Below, in pieces: positions 8,195-16,177 of a stretch of DNA of 32,215 nucleotides. Under the pieces are notes generated by a model. That model worked only from the letters and a program-made list of their open reading frames with translations. It was not told where the DNA came from and did not search any database. This stretch comes from a virus: positions 1-32,215 of the IMG/VR virus record IMGVR_UViG_3300005538_000223, one strand, 5' to 3'. The stretch's first letter is position 1; each line of letters opens with the position of its first letter. The position numbers were made by a program, and so were the translations under genes.

Positions 8195-8215
8195 GTATCC
8201 GTGAGCTGTTACGGC
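8195..8215 (-). promoter_or_regulatory. Dispersed start-associated motif, copy a (DUF2163 gene)
   Basis: Minus-strand GCCGTAACA-GCTCAC-GGATAC, between the DUF2460 stop (TAA 8216-8218) and the DUF2163 ATG, about 15 bases before the ATG. It matches seven other sites in the window with the same orientation. Role unknown. Confidence 0.6.
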
Positions 8216-8902
8216 TTACACGAACTCAGAGCTGAACTTCACCGACGAAATATCCCACTGGTCGGTCCCGCTGTTGATGGTGAACACACGAGTTGCATCG
8301 AGGGTGTCTTCAGAGAATCTGCACAGGAAATAAAAGCTGCCTTGCCATGTCAGCGTAGGCGTGACAAGAGGCGAGATAGAGCCGGGCGCGACAGCGAATG
8401 TGACTACGCCAGTACTGCTGATGGTGTAATCCGTGCCCGCAGTTTTCGTTACTCCGTTCACCTTGATTACTGGCGAGCCGTTTGTGTTCTGCACGATGTC
8501 CCAAGCGACGCCGCCGATTGAGCGAGCGAGTTGAAACTGAGTGCTCACGCCGTTACCAGTTGTTCCCATAGGTGTCGCAGACGCGGGCGTTACGTCCAAC
8601 ATCCCGCTGTTCGCGTATACGACTGCATTGTCCTGAGCGTCAGTGAAGAGAAAAAGCTGAGCGGTTCCGTTGCACGCCATGAAGGTGCCCATGAACTGAG
8701 CGACAACCGATGCTGCTGCGGCTTCATTACCTGTGATTCGGTCCACATCGAACTCGAAATCCCACGTTGCGTAGGGCGTCAGGCTGACTGCGCTGTTGCC
8801 GCGCTGCGCCGCCACCTTCTGGGCAGCAGTGTTGAACACTGGCGATTTCTTCAAACCTTTTGCCATGCTCAATGGGAGGGTCGGCATTACTGGATAAGAC
8901 AT
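8216..8902 (-). CDS. DUF2460 distal tail protein
   Basis: A 228-residue protein of the DUF2460 family, equivalent to RcGTA gp12, a distal-tail (Dit-like) ring between tail tube and hub. Family marks are the early FNTAAQKVAAQRGNSAVSLTPYATWDFEFDVDRI segment, the QFMGTFMACNGTAQLFLFTDAQDN segment, and a C-terminal strand-rich part ending FRFSEDTLDAT-like (here CRFSEDTLDATRVFTINSG). The ORF follows the tape measure gene by 6 bases and precedes the DUF2163 hub, the usual order. The start has an AGGTAAAGAG-type ribosome site 5 bases upstream. Confidence 0.9.
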   Translation of the reverse strand: MSYPVMPTLPLSMAKGLKKSPVFNTAAQKVAAQRGNSAVSLTPYATWDFEFDVDRITGNEAAAASVVAQFMGTFMACNGTAQLFLFTDAQDNAVVYANSGMLDVTPASATPMGTTGNGVSTQFQLARSIGGVAWDIVQNTNGSPVIKVNGVTKTAGTDYTISSTGVVTFAVAPGSISPLVTPTLTWQGSFYFLCRFSEDTLDATRVFTINSGTDQWDISSVKFSSEFV

Positions 8903-8908
8903 AGCTCT

Positions 8909-10861
8909 TTACCTGTTCGCTTTCCGCATCTGAGTCTTGACGTGCTTCGCCACAACGTTCGCGTGCTTTGTGAGCAGCCCTTCGAAACCGGAAGCATCCA
9001 CCGCATGCACCGTGGTGTGAACATGAACATCGCCACCCTTGTTGTTCGTAGTGTTGTTGTTGCGAACGCTGTCGGTTAATTGCTTGCTGACGACCGTCTC
9101 ACCGGGGCTTAGCATTGCTGGCACGGTATCGCCTGAACCCGAACCGGGAACGAGACCGCCGTTAGCGAATGCCATGACGCCTGCAAATGTTGCCGCCGCC
9201 GCAATCGGCCCGAACGGGAAGGGCGCCATGTGAAATGCCTTTGTAGCAGCGCCTTCGGCGTGCATGAGCTTTTCGCGCCCTGTGATCGTCTCCATCTGAA
9301 GAAGGTTGGTAAGTGCGGTCTCCAACATCTGCTTGCCGACCTGCTCGAATGCGGCGACCATGCTCTTTCCTTCGACGATGCTCCTAGCTGCGGTCTTGGC
9401 AATCGCGTCTGCGGTTCTGTTTTCCGCCTGCTGAATAAGCCGCAATTTCTGCTCTTCCGCCGTCTCGGTTATCTTCACTATCTGGTTTTCGTTCTGCTGA
9501 ACGATTTGCTTCTTTTTGTTTTCGAGTTCCTGAATCTTCGCTAGTTCCTTGTCGCCGTATTTCTGAAGGTCCGCAATCTCCTTGTCGAGTGCTCTGGTCT
9601 CAATCTGTGTGCGGTCGTTGGCGGCCTTAATTTCAGCATCCATTACCTGCTTCGCGTTCGACTGGTGCATTACGAGAGCGTGCTTTGCTTCTTGCTCCTG
9701 TGCCGACTGTTTCAACTTCGCCATTGCAATTGATTGCTTGAGTTCTTCGGCTTCGCTCTTTTCTTGGCTTCTGAGAATTTCTTCTGAGACAGCGCGGGTC
9801 GCCGCGATCTGCTCTTCGTCAATTTGCGCGTCGAGATGCGCCGTCTTCTTAGCAGCTTCTTCAGCGGCTAGGAACTTCTTCTTAGTAAATTCGAACTCAG
9901 CATCGAGACGCTTCTTGAGTCCGGTTTGCTGTTCGCGGTAGATTCCTTCTTGGCGCTGCGCTTCTTGGTTAGCATCTTTCTGCACGTCAACTTTCTTCTG
10001 CTTGCCTTCGATGGCGTCGGCGTTGGCATACTCCTGCTGAAGGGCTTGCGCGAGATGCAGTTCTTGCTGAAGCGCTTCAACACGGTCTTTGTGGCCCGTC
10101 TCCTTGCCTGCAAGAGCCTGTTCTTTGCTCAGCGCTGCGGTGACATCGGCAAGGTGCTGCGTAGCGGCTGACGCCACTTCAGCTTTGCTGCCTGTCGAGA
10201 GAAGCAACTCAAAGCTGGTGTTCCATTTGTCTAGGTCTTCTTTGACCTGCTTTGCAGCACTGTTGAACTGACCGCCGAACCAGAAACTGGTCTCGGCTTT
10301 TTCAGCGCCTTCGAATACCTTGTCGCCGAGCTTCGCGAGATTCTCGAACTCCGCAGCCAGATGCTCTAGCGTCACGGCGTCGAGCAGTTTCATCTCGTCG
10401 ATGAGCGCTTTTGCGTGATTCTTTGTGAGGTTGTCGAACTCCACATCTAGTTCGAGCAGTTTCGTCTTCGTGGCTGTCGTGCTCTTCTGAATTGCTCCAT
10501 CGACGGATGCAGATGCGGTGGACAACTCTTGAAGCGCTTCTCTGTGTTTCTCGATGAGTTTTGAGACGATTGCGATTGCCGCTACAACGCCGATGATAGG
10601 AAGCATCGTAGCGAACGCAACACCGATGCCAGGAATTTCCGCGAGTAGCGTTCGCAGCTCTCGTGGAAGATGAATGCCCAGCTCTTCGCCGACTAACATC
10701 ATGGAACCACGAGCTTCGCGCATGGAAAAATCCATCGCGTCGCCAGCTTCGTTGGCCTTCTTGCCAAAATCCTCAAGGCTGTTTCCAGCCCTTCCTAAAT
10801 CAGCGGTGAAGGTCGCCGTGTTCGCGACTAAATCAACGGTTAGTGTCCCTACGACTGGCAT
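8909..10861 (-). CDS. Tail tape measure protein
   Basis: A 650-residue, mostly alpha-helical protein that would set tail length and be ejected with DNA. It starts MPVVGTLTVDLVANTATFTADLGRAG, typical of tape measures, and has a hydrophobic segment near 70-103 (PGIGVAFATMLPIIGVVAAIAIV). Long coiled coil follows from about 250 to 480 (repeated Glu/Lys/Gln/Ala heptads). A second hydrophobic stretch (~550-570) precedes GGLVPGSGSGDTVPAMLSPGETVVSKQL, the common tape-measure C-terminal signature. No peptidase or lysozyme domain was seen. By the usual 0.15 nm per residue, a tail of roughly 100 nm is expected (inference). The ribosome site AAGGAG is 9 bases before ATG, right after the chaperone stop. 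Confidence 0.92.
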   Translation of the reverse strand: MPVVGTLTVDLVANTATFTADLGRAGNSLEDFGKKANEAGDAMDFSMREARGSMMLVGEELGIHLPRELRTLLAEIPGIGVAFATMLPIIGVVAAIAIVSKLIEKHREALQELSTASASVDGAIQKSTTATKTKLLELDVEFDNLTKNHAKALIDEMKLLDAVTLEHLAAEFENLAKLGDKVFEGAEKAETSFWFGGQFNSAAKQVKEDLDKWNTSFELLLSTGSKAEVASAATQHLADVTAALSKEQALAGKETGHKDRVEALQQELHLAQALQQEYANADAIEGKQKKVDVQKDANQEAQRQEGIYREQQTGLKKRLDAEFEFTKKKFLAAEEAAKKTAHLDAQIDEEQIAATRAVSEEILRSQEKSEAEELKQSIAMAKLKQSAQEQEAKHALVMHQSNAKQVMDAEIKAANDRTQIETRALDKEIADLQKYGDKELAKIQELENKKKQIVQQNENQIVKITETAEEQKLRLIQQAENRTADAIAKTAARSIVEGKSMVAAFEQVGKQMLETALTNLLQMETITGREKLMHAEGAATKAFHMAPFPFGPIAAAATFAGVMAFANGGLVPGSGSGDTVPAMLSPGETVVSKQLTDSVRNNNTTNNKGGDVHVHTTVHAVDASGFEGLLTKHANVVAKHVKTQMRKANR

Positions 10862-10867
10862 CGTGCT

Positions 10868-11335
10868 CTACTCCTTCGGCTTCAGGGTCGGCCAGCAACT
10901 GTCGAACAACTCTTCGGCGTCCTGTCGTCCTTGCGATTTCAAAGATGCGATAGTCCTGCTTCTTATAACGTTCAGCTTGTCTTTCGGTGTGTCGCTCGGT
11001 AGCTGCCCGACTACCTGCTTAATGAGGGCCTTAATCTTCCTGGTCTCTTCTTTTGCAGCCGTGTCCTTCTCTTCTCTGATGAAGTCAAACGCACTCAGCA
11101 TCGGTGTATCAGCGCCTGCGCGGTTGACGTTGTATACTGCGCTACAAATCATTCCCGCTGCGAAGCGGTCGTACTTGAAGTGAATGTTCCGACGCTTGCA
11201 TAAAGCGTTGAACATGCTCGGCGTCAGCTCTTCAAATTCTTCCCAACTCAACGACAAGTCATAGCGAGCGACCGCCCACAATTCTTGCCATGTTTCTACT
11301 GGCGGCTCTATGTGCTCTGAGTCGCCGTCTGTTCG
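10868..11335 (-). CDS. Tail assembly chaperone, frameshift extension (GT-like part)
   Basis: Second half of a lambda gpG/gpGT-type pair. The frame is open from 11335 to its stop at 10868; a TTG at 11281 exists but has no good ribosome site. Coding character continues upstream of it (EPPVETWQELWAVARYDLSLSWEEFEEL), so the part is most likely made by -1 frameshifting on CCCAAAC at 11335-11341. The fused protein would be about 290 residues. Typical T-domain features are the LSWEEFEELTPSMFNALCKRR helix and a charged C-terminal helix. The chaperone recruits the tape measure and tail tube protein during tail assembly. It lies directly before the tape measure gene, as in most siphophages. Confidence 0.8.
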   Translation of the reverse strand, partial: RTDGDSEHIEPPVETWQELWAVARYDLSLSWEEFEELTPSMFNALCKRRNIHFKYDRFAAGMICSAVYNVNRAGADTPMLSAFDFIREEKDTAAKEETRKIKALIKQVVGQLPSDTPKDKLNVIRSRTIASLKSQGRQDAEELFDSCWPTLKPKE

Positions 11336-11721
11336 TTTGGGACGGCAGTTGCACCGTCTTCTTTCTGCTTCTTGAACGCTTCGACGACGCCCGGAAACGT
11401 GATGCAGAATAGGGCATCGCTCAAAGGCAGTTGCGCTTGCGGGTTAAGGTTCTCAAGCACGTCATCGAGCGTCACGTCGGGGTTGTAGCGACGCAGACAG
11501 CAGTGAATGATTTGCGGGAACTCTTTACCGCTAGAAATGTCTTTCCAGTTTTCGATTTTCTTCAGGTCGCGATTCGTGGCGTCTTCGATTGCTGCCAGCG
11601 CTCGATAGTCAAGGCACAGCTTCCACGTCTTTGTGGTCGGGTTGCCTGCGGCGTCTTCGCCGTTGATGACGATGCTAAAAGTCGGGGTCACTGCCGATTG
11701 AACGGTAGTTTCTCTGGACAT
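11308..11721 (-). CDS. Tail assembly chaperone (G-like)
   Basis: A 137-residue first chaperone ORF, in the place of lambda gpG between tail tube and tape measure genes. The N-terminal beta part (PTFSIVINGED, KTWKLCLDYRALAAIEDATNRDL) is followed by helices (DVTLDDVLENLNPQAQLPLSDALFCITFPG) and a loose polar C-terminal tail, where the frameshift site lies. I chose ATG at 11721 with GAGGAA 5 bases upstream over the GTG at 11739, which lacks a ribosome site. The stop TAG is at 11308-11310. Most ribosomes would end here, and a minority would shift into the following frame. Confidence 0.85.
   Translation of the reverse strand: MSRETTVQSAVTPTFSIVINGEDAAGNPTTKTWKLCLDYRALAAIEDATNRDLKKIENWKDISSGKEFPQIIHCCLRRYNPDVTLDDVLENLNPQAQLPLSDALFCITFPGVVEAFKKQKEDGATAVPNEQTATQST
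11335..11341 (-). promoter_or_regulatory. Programmed -1 ribosomal frameshift site CCCAAAC
   Basis: In the G-like gene the codons GTC CCA AAC form the canonical X-XXY-YYZ heptamer C-CCA-AAC. Slipping back one base puts ribosomes in the GT frame, which has no stop until 10868. Position near the end of the first ORF and the gene order match lambda G/GT. Confidence 0.75.
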
Positions 11722-11772
11722 AATTTCCTCAGTGTTCACTTACTGTTATTCGCCTTGCGGTCTTAACTTGCA

Positions 11773-11826
11773 GCGGAGAGCATGCTGGGAGACACACTCT
11801 CCGCGAGTTCACAGGCGGGTCGCCTG
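11773..11826 (-). other. Two hairpins between tail tube and chaperone genes
   Basis: The 127-base gap contains GCGGAGAG / CTCTCCGC (11773-11780 and 11797-11804, 16-base loop) and CAGGCG-GGT-CGCCTG (11812-11826). Neither is followed by a T-run. They could attenuate transcription or stabilise the abundant tail tube mRNA. Confidence 0.45.
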
Positions 11827-11848
11827 CTGTAATCTTGTTCGGGCGTTC

Positions 11849-12274
11849 TTATCCGTTGCTGGCGGTTACGACGCCAGTAATCTTGATCTTGATGTCCACA
11901 ACAGCTTCTTTGTCCAAAGGAATGCTGCGCGTGATGGACTCGACGATGCCGCTGAAGGTCACGCTGCCGAGAGATAGCGGATAAACCACTTCAAACGGAA
12001 CAGCCGCGCCCGAATTGCGGAGCGCTTCGAGAGCAATCAAGGACGCATCGCCCGGTTGCAGAAGGGCTTTCACGTCAACGGTGCCAGGTTCGGTCGTCCC
12101 CGAAATGTAGGTATCGACGCCTGACGTGGTCAGCATGTTTGTGGTCTTGATGGTGCTCGTCTTATCGCCCGAAAATGCGACGCTAGTGACGCCTAAGAGA
12201 TTCGTGAAAGAGGCGGGCGACAGAACAGAGGCAAACTCGACCTGTGTTCCTAGTCCGATAAAAGGTACGCTCAT
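11849..12274 (-). CDS. Major tail tube protein
   Basis: A 141-residue protein in the tail tube position, directly before the chaperone pair. It begins MSVPFIGLGTQVEFASVLSP and is strand-rich with Thr/Ser/Val pairs (SVAFSGDKTSTIKTTNM, VTFSGIVESITRSIPLDKEAVVDIKIKITG), as expected for a tube protein fold. Length is normal. The start at 12274 (ATG) is preferred; an in-frame TTG at 12310 would add 12 basic residues. The upstream leader is about 90 bases long and carries copy b of the dispersed motif, so this gene may have its own promoter, in line with the need for many copies. Confidence 0.8.
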   Translation of the reverse strand: MSVPFIGLGTQVEFASVLSPASFTNLLGVTSVAFSGDKTSTIKTTNMLTTSGVDTYISGTTEPGTVDVKALLQPGDASLIALEALRNSGAAVPFEVVYPLSLGSVTFSGIVESITRSIPLDKEAVVDIKIKITGVVTASNG

Positions 12275-12365
12275 GGTGTGCTCTTTTCTGCCCCGAAGGG
12301 CGTGCTGCAAAGTTGACTTTCTCTATTCGCCGTTAAAGGCAGAAATCGCGGGATTCCCCGTCTCT

Positions 12366-12386
12366 CTATCCGCGAGCTGTGACGGC
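12366..12386 (-). promoter_or_regulatory. Dispersed start-associated motif, copy b (tail tube gene)
   Basis: Minus-strand GCCGTCACA-GCTCGC-GGATAG lies over the last codons and stop of the glycosyltransferase gene, 92 bases before the tail tube ATG. The flank is also shared with copy a: both continue into GAGACGG. Confidence 0.6.
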
Positions 12387-13043
12387 CAGCCAGAACTCAC
12401 GCGGCAGGGAAGTGCTAGGGACTAGCGGAAACGCGCTTCGACCGAATGACGGCGGGCAGGTACTGTCTCCGTGGCCGCGAGCTACAGCGAGTTGGCCGCA
12501 ATCGCAACTGTCAAGCTGGCCTGCGTCGGCAGCGTCCTTCTGAAACCAGAAGTCTTCGCCTTTGCTGATTGCTTGAAACGGGTGTTGTCCCCACCACGAG
12601 CGCGTGTACATCTGAGACGTTCCTACCGCGTAAGGAGGGTGACCGCCGTACTGGTAGCGGTAGCAGCGCTGGTCAGACGTGTCGTAGAAAAGAAGGTTGT
12701 GGAATCCGGTTACTGACTTACCAGCCGCTTGTAGGCGCTCCAACTGAACCGCAACGCGGTCTGCACTCGACCAATCGTCTTCATCACCGTTGACGATGAT
12801 GTCGCCAACCGTGTGCGCCGCTCCAAGGTTCCGCAGCGCTCCGATAGACATTCGCTCGCAGCGCAGATATTTGACGCGCTCGTCCTGCGGCAACAGGTGT
12901 TCTATCGGCTGCGTGCTGTTGTCGAGCACGAGAACATCGAGTCGCCCTGTATAGGTCTGATTGAGGAAGCAACTGAGCGCGACGCGGAAGAACCGAGCGC
13001 CAGCGCCAACGGGCATGACTACGCTTACCGAAGGAAGAGCCAT
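12366..13043 (-). CDS. Family 2 (GT-A fold) glycosyltransferase
   Basis: A 225-residue nucleotide-sugar transferase of the GT2 type. It starts PSVSVVMPVGAGARFFRVALSCFLNQTY, the common first strand and loop, then VLVLDNSTQ, and NLGAAHTVGDIIVNGDEDDW with the metal-binding Asp87-Glu-Asp89 (DXD). An acidic GEDFWF at 162-167 is the usual catalytic-base region. It is short for the family and lacks membrane segments. It sits between the tail tube gene and a head-tail gene, so it is either cargo or modifies a virion protein or surface sugar; the sequence does not say which. Coding stops at TAG inside motif copy b. The ATG at 13043 follows copy c by only 4 bases. Confidence 0.85.
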   Translation of the reverse strand: MALPSVSVVMPVGAGARFFRVALSCFLNQTYTGRLDVLVLDNSTQPIEHLLPQDERVKYLRCERMSIGALRNLGAAHTVGDIIVNGDEDDWSSADRVAVQLERLQAAGKSVTGFHNLLFYDTSDQRCYRYQYGGHPPYAVGTSQMYTRSWWGQHPFQAISKGEDFWFQKDAADAGQLDSCDCGQLAVARGHGDSTCPPSFGRSAFPLVPSTSLPREFWLAVTARG

Positions 13044-13047
13044 CGGT

Positions 13048-13068
13048 ATAGCCGTAGAATGTGACGGC
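13048..13068 (-). promoter_or_regulatory. Dispersed start-associated motif, copy c (glycosyltransferase gene)
   Basis: Minus-strand GCCGTCACA-TTCTAC-GGCTAT, ending 4 bases before the ATG of the glycosyltransferase; GTCACA to ATG is 22 bases. It lies in the gap after the gp10-like stop. Confidence 0.6.
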
Positions 13069-13104
13069 GGTTAAACGGGTCTGTTGGTGAGTTGGCGGTT
13101 TAGG

Positions 13105-13512
13105 CTATTTTTGCTTCTCTTCCATGTCGGCAAGCCGCGCAAGCGCTTCGGTCGCGAACACGCTCAGGCATCTGTCTTGGCAGGATTCCCACGCTCTCGA
13201 CAGCCAGTGCTGCGCGGCCTGAAACCGCGTGCCGAACTCTTGCAGCGAGCCGTAGTGAGACTGAGCGCCCTTCAGCGGACCAATTTGCACCTTCAAAGTA
13301 GTTCCGTCGTCATCGCCTTCGAAACGCGTCTGATAGCCGATGAGATGCGACAATCTCTCCGTCGCGCCGACAGGCGCTGACGCTTCCGCTGCGTCAACGA
13401 CGACTTGTGCAGCTGGTGCGGCGCAGTTCACTAGATAGCGCTTCGCTGTGCGAACGCTTTCGTGTGTGAGCATCTCCGACAGCTCCGACAAGCCCTTGAT
13501 GACGATAGGCAC
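13105..13512 (-). CDS. HK97 gp10-like tail completion / head-tail protein
   Basis: A 135-residue protein of the HK97 gp10 type, which completes the head-tail joint. Visible marks are the N-terminal VIKGLSELSEML, AAQVVVDAAEASAPVGATERLSHLIG (the usual APV-TG.L topology), and YGSLQEFGTRFQAAQHWLSRAW, the conserved EFGT-x-x-x-A-x-P-like ending. GTG at 13512 was chosen because the frame before it overlaps the preceding gene, whose TAA ends 3 bases earlier. A ribosome site GGAATAAGA overlaps that stop, suggesting coupling. C-terminal helix is acidic/basic (ALARLADMEEKQK). Confidence 0.82.
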   Translation of the reverse strand: MPIVIKGLSELSEMLTHESVRTAKRYLVNCAAPAAQVVVDAAEASAPVGATERLSHLIGYQTRFEGDDDGTTLKVQIGPLKGAQSHYGSLQEFGTRFQAAQHWLSRAWESCQDRCLSVFATEALARLADMEEKQK

Positions 13513-13514
13513 TC

Positions 13515-13850
13515 TTATTCCGCCGTTCCCGTCACCTTGCCCGACGCAAGAATGAATTGGTCGAACTCTGCCTTCAGTTGCGCGACCAGAGCTGGAACTG
13601 AAACTACCGAGCCAGTCCACGAGCTATCGGTAGAAACGAACGAACCGTCAGGGTTAACGCAGATATCAAGGTCGTCCATGTTTGGAACAAACGGCGTGCC
13701 TGTCCCGCGCTTAATCGTGGCATAGAGCGCACCTGTTGTGAAGTCCATGCGGACGCAAGAAACGAAGAGCGTGTCGGTAGTGACCGTAGTCGTCGCTCCA
13801 CCCATCGTCGATACGATGCCTGTTATGAATGCTGTGTCGAGCTTAATCAT
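13515..13850 (-). CDS. Hypothetical virion-region protein, 111 residues
   Basis: No family recognised. The protein starts MIKLDTAFITGIVSTMGGATTT and is strand-rich with many Thr/Ser/Val, then PNMDDLDICVNPDGSFVSTDSSW, and a helical end (ALVAQLKAEFDQFILASGK). A strong ribosome site (AAGGAG, 5 bases before ATG at 13850) rules out the longer frame that starts at 13892. It lies directly after the fibre-like gene and before the gp10-like gene with almost no gap, so it is probably a structural or assembly partner, perhaps of the fibre. Function unknown. Confidence 0.75.
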   Translation of the reverse strand: MIKLDTAFITGIVSTMGGATTTVTTDTLFVSCVRMDFTTGALYATIKRGTGTPFVPNMDDLDICVNPDGSFVSTDSSWTGSVVSVPALVAQLKAEFDQFILASGKVTGTAE

Positions 13851-13893
13851 GGTGCTCCTTTGGACTTCGTAGTGCGGCAGTTTGTAGTTCAAG

Positions 13894-16137
13894 TTAGACC
13901 GCTGTCAATGTCGCCGCTTTCCATGTAGCAGCTCCCGCTGCGCCGCCAGATGTGCAGACATAAATCTTTCCCGAGTCCCACGCGATCTGTCCCGTTTGTC
14001 CAGCGGTCGCCGCCGATGTTGGCGATGTTGTAGTTGAAAGGACGATATAGCCTGCATGAACAGCGTTGCCCTTGTTGTCAACCGAGAACATTGGCGTCGT
14101 GCCAGCAGCGCCTGCGTAGCAGTCGATCAGCTTGTGAACTACCCCCGAAGGTGCTGCCGTTTCTACAGGTGCGATGCGAAGCGCTGCGTATGTTCCGGGC
14201 GTTTGGGTTATAGTGCCGGAATCTGCCGCCGCCGTGTGCGTCGTCCAGCCGGAGCCTGTGATGACTACAGTAGTCGCCGCTGTTGATGCAATTACCCACG
14301 TGCCGTTTAGCTGAGTGTTAGTGCCACCAGTAAGGCCACTGACAACAATCGTCGCGCCGACCGTGTAGTTTGTTCCGGTCGTGACGGTCAGAGTAGCCGC
14401 TGTCGCTGAAGTAATAGTGCAAGACGTTATAGTCTGGGTTACAAGCACGGCGGTGCTGTTGATGCCAGGAGCGATTGATACGGCGGCGAAATTGTTCGAG
14501 CCAGCGGACGGTATCCACTGCAAGTTGCCGTAGCCTGTTCCCGCCCCCGTGCCGAACGCAATACCTGTGGAGTTCCCGCCATGTTGATTAAATGCGCTGG
14601 CATTCATGTTTCCCAGCGTCATTGAAGGGACGCTGCTGCCATTGACATTGCCGCACATCGTAATGGTGCCTGCTGCAAGACCGCCGCTGTAGTAACCGAC
14701 CGCCATCAAGACGCCGCTGGCGCCATTGGGCGCTATACAGATTGACGACACGCCTGCGGAAGTCTGTATATCTAAAACTCCAGACGATGCTAGATAACCG
14801 CCGCCAGCTGCGGATTGCGACAAACCGACTCCTGTGCTTGCCCCGGTAAATTGGAGGGCTGGCTTGCCCGCTGCTCCCGCGGGCAACATTACCGTCGCTT
14901 GGCCGCTTGAACCGCTGTGCGTGATGTTGAGAACACTAGCGGCGTTGGTGCCAGCGGCTAGCGATGTTCCGATTGTCCACGTGTCGGTTGCCGAAGCAGA
15001 GCCTGTGTAATACTGAGCCGCTAATTCGAGCAGCGGGCTTGCGTTGATAGTGCTGCCTGTTGCCGCTGTCGTGTTTGCCCACAGCCACGCAACCGCAGCC
15101 GTTTGATTGAATGTCGTCGTGAATGCGGCGTTCGATATCGCCATGTTTCCGGTCGCGTTTCCTTCTACATTCCATGCTGGGCTTCCTGAAAGCATTGCGT
15201 AAGTGATACCGCCCACCGTGCCAGTAAAAGTTGGGGATGCTATCGGCGCGAGTAGTGTTTCAGCAGCGAGTGCTCTTGCCTTTTCGACACCTACCGCCGC
15301 ATCAGCGTATGCCGTCGTCGCCAGTTTCAGAGAATTGTCGAGAGCTGCTTGTGTGGTCGCGGTCGTTCCAGCCGGAAGAGCAACAGCAGCCGCAAGGTTA
15401 GTCGCAGTCGCAGCATTGCCTGTGCAGCTCGCCGAAGAACCGCTCGTATTCGCAGCGTTGTTCGGAATGTCACCGCTCAGCAACGTAGGAAGCTGAGCGT
15501 GTGGAAGTGTTCCAGTAGTTATGTCAGAAGCTGACACGATGACGTTTGCCGATAGAGCATGGCCGTTTACTGTAGTCGTTTTCAGCGCGAGAAGACCTTC
15601 GGCGGTTTCGGCGCGTGAAGTCTCGACCGCAATCGCAGTGTTTCGGTTTGTGACTTCGGTCGCCACAGCCGCAGCCGCTGCGCCTGACGCATCGGCTCCT
15701 ACCATCGCGGCAGTAATACCGCTCACCGTTCCAGTAAAAGTCGGTGACGCTTTCGGAGCGAGAAGACCCTCAGCGGTTTCGGCGCGGGATGTTTCGGCAG
15801 CGACTGCGGACGTTGCAAAAGACTGAGCAGTAGAGAGCGCTGATGCAGCCAAGCCAGAAGCATCATAGGGCAAAGCGGGAATGTCAGCAGCAACGAGCGA
15901 GCGCAGCGCAGATGCTGCGGACGAGCCGTCAGCAGGTGTCGCGACAATCTTGTTGCCGCTGCCAGTCGGCAGCGTAGTGCTGCTACCGCCGCCAACCTGC
16001 TGAATAGGCGTGCTAGGGCCTTTACCGACATAAATTAGATTCGTGTCGGTCGTGATGATGAGTTCGCCGTTGGTAGCGTAAGTTGGCAGGCTTGCCTGCG
16101 GCATCCGACGCGGTAAGATTTTGAAAAGTTCGCTCAC
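13894..16137 (-). CDS. Fibre- or whisker-like structural protein
   Basis: A 747-residue Ala/Thr/Ser-rich protein built like phage tail fibres. Residues ~112-127, 170-184 and 285-297 repeat AETSRAETAEGLLA-type segments, and ASPTFTGTV occurs at 130-138 and 300-308. NGHALSANVIVSASDITTGTLPHAQLP, NNAANTSGSS and KLATTAYADAAV are standard fibre phrases. The C-terminal third is strand-rich and ends AATWKAATLTAV with no recognisable chaperone or pectinase domain. The start is GTG at 16137 with GAGG 5 bases upstream; the N-terminal SELFKILPRRMPQASLPTYATNGELIITTDTNLIYVG is an attachment-type module. It lies among head-tail joining genes rather than after the tail tip, so it may decorate the neck. Confidence 0.82.
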   Translation of the reverse strand: MSELFKILPRRMPQASLPTYATNGELIITTDTNLIYVGKGPSTPIQQVGGGSSTTLPTGSGNKIVATPADGSSAASALRSLVAADIPALPYDASGLAASALSTAQSFATSAVAAETSRAETAEGLLAPKASPTFTGTVSGITAAMVGADASGAAAAAVATEVTNRNTAIAVETSRAETAEGLLALKTTTVNGHALSANVIVSASDITTGTLPHAQLPTLLSGDIPNNAANTSGSSASCTGNAATATNLAAAVALPAGTTATTQAALDNSLKLATTAYADAAVGVEKARALAAETLLAPIASPTFTGTVGGITYAMLSGSPAWNVEGNATGNMAISNAAFTTTFNQTAAVAWLWANTTAATGSTINASPLLELAAQYYTGSASATDTWTIGTSLAAGTNAASVLNITHSGSSGQATVMLPAGAAGKPALQFTGASTGVGLSQSAAGGGYLASSGVLDIQTSAGVSSICIAPNGASGVLMAVGYYSGGLAAGTITMCGNVNGSSVPSMTLGNMNASAFNQHGGNSTGIAFGTGAGTGYGNLQWIPSAGSNNFAAVSIAPGINSTAVLVTQTITSCTITSATAATLTVTTGTNYTVGATIVVSGLTGGTNTQLNGTWVIASTAATTVVITGSGWTTHTAAADSGTITQTPGTYAALRIAPVETAAPSGVVHKLIDCYAGAAGTTPMFSVDNKGNAVHAGYIVLSTTTSPTSAATAGQTGQIAWDSGKIYVCTSGGAAGAATWKAATLTAV

Positions 16138-16177
16138 ATTATCCTCTTTGTTCCGCCACCACGGCGGGAGTAACGTT

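Noticed and set aside
10868-11281. Independent gene starting at TTG 11281
   Set aside because: No ribosome site, and coding continues upstream in the same frame to the slippery heptamer.
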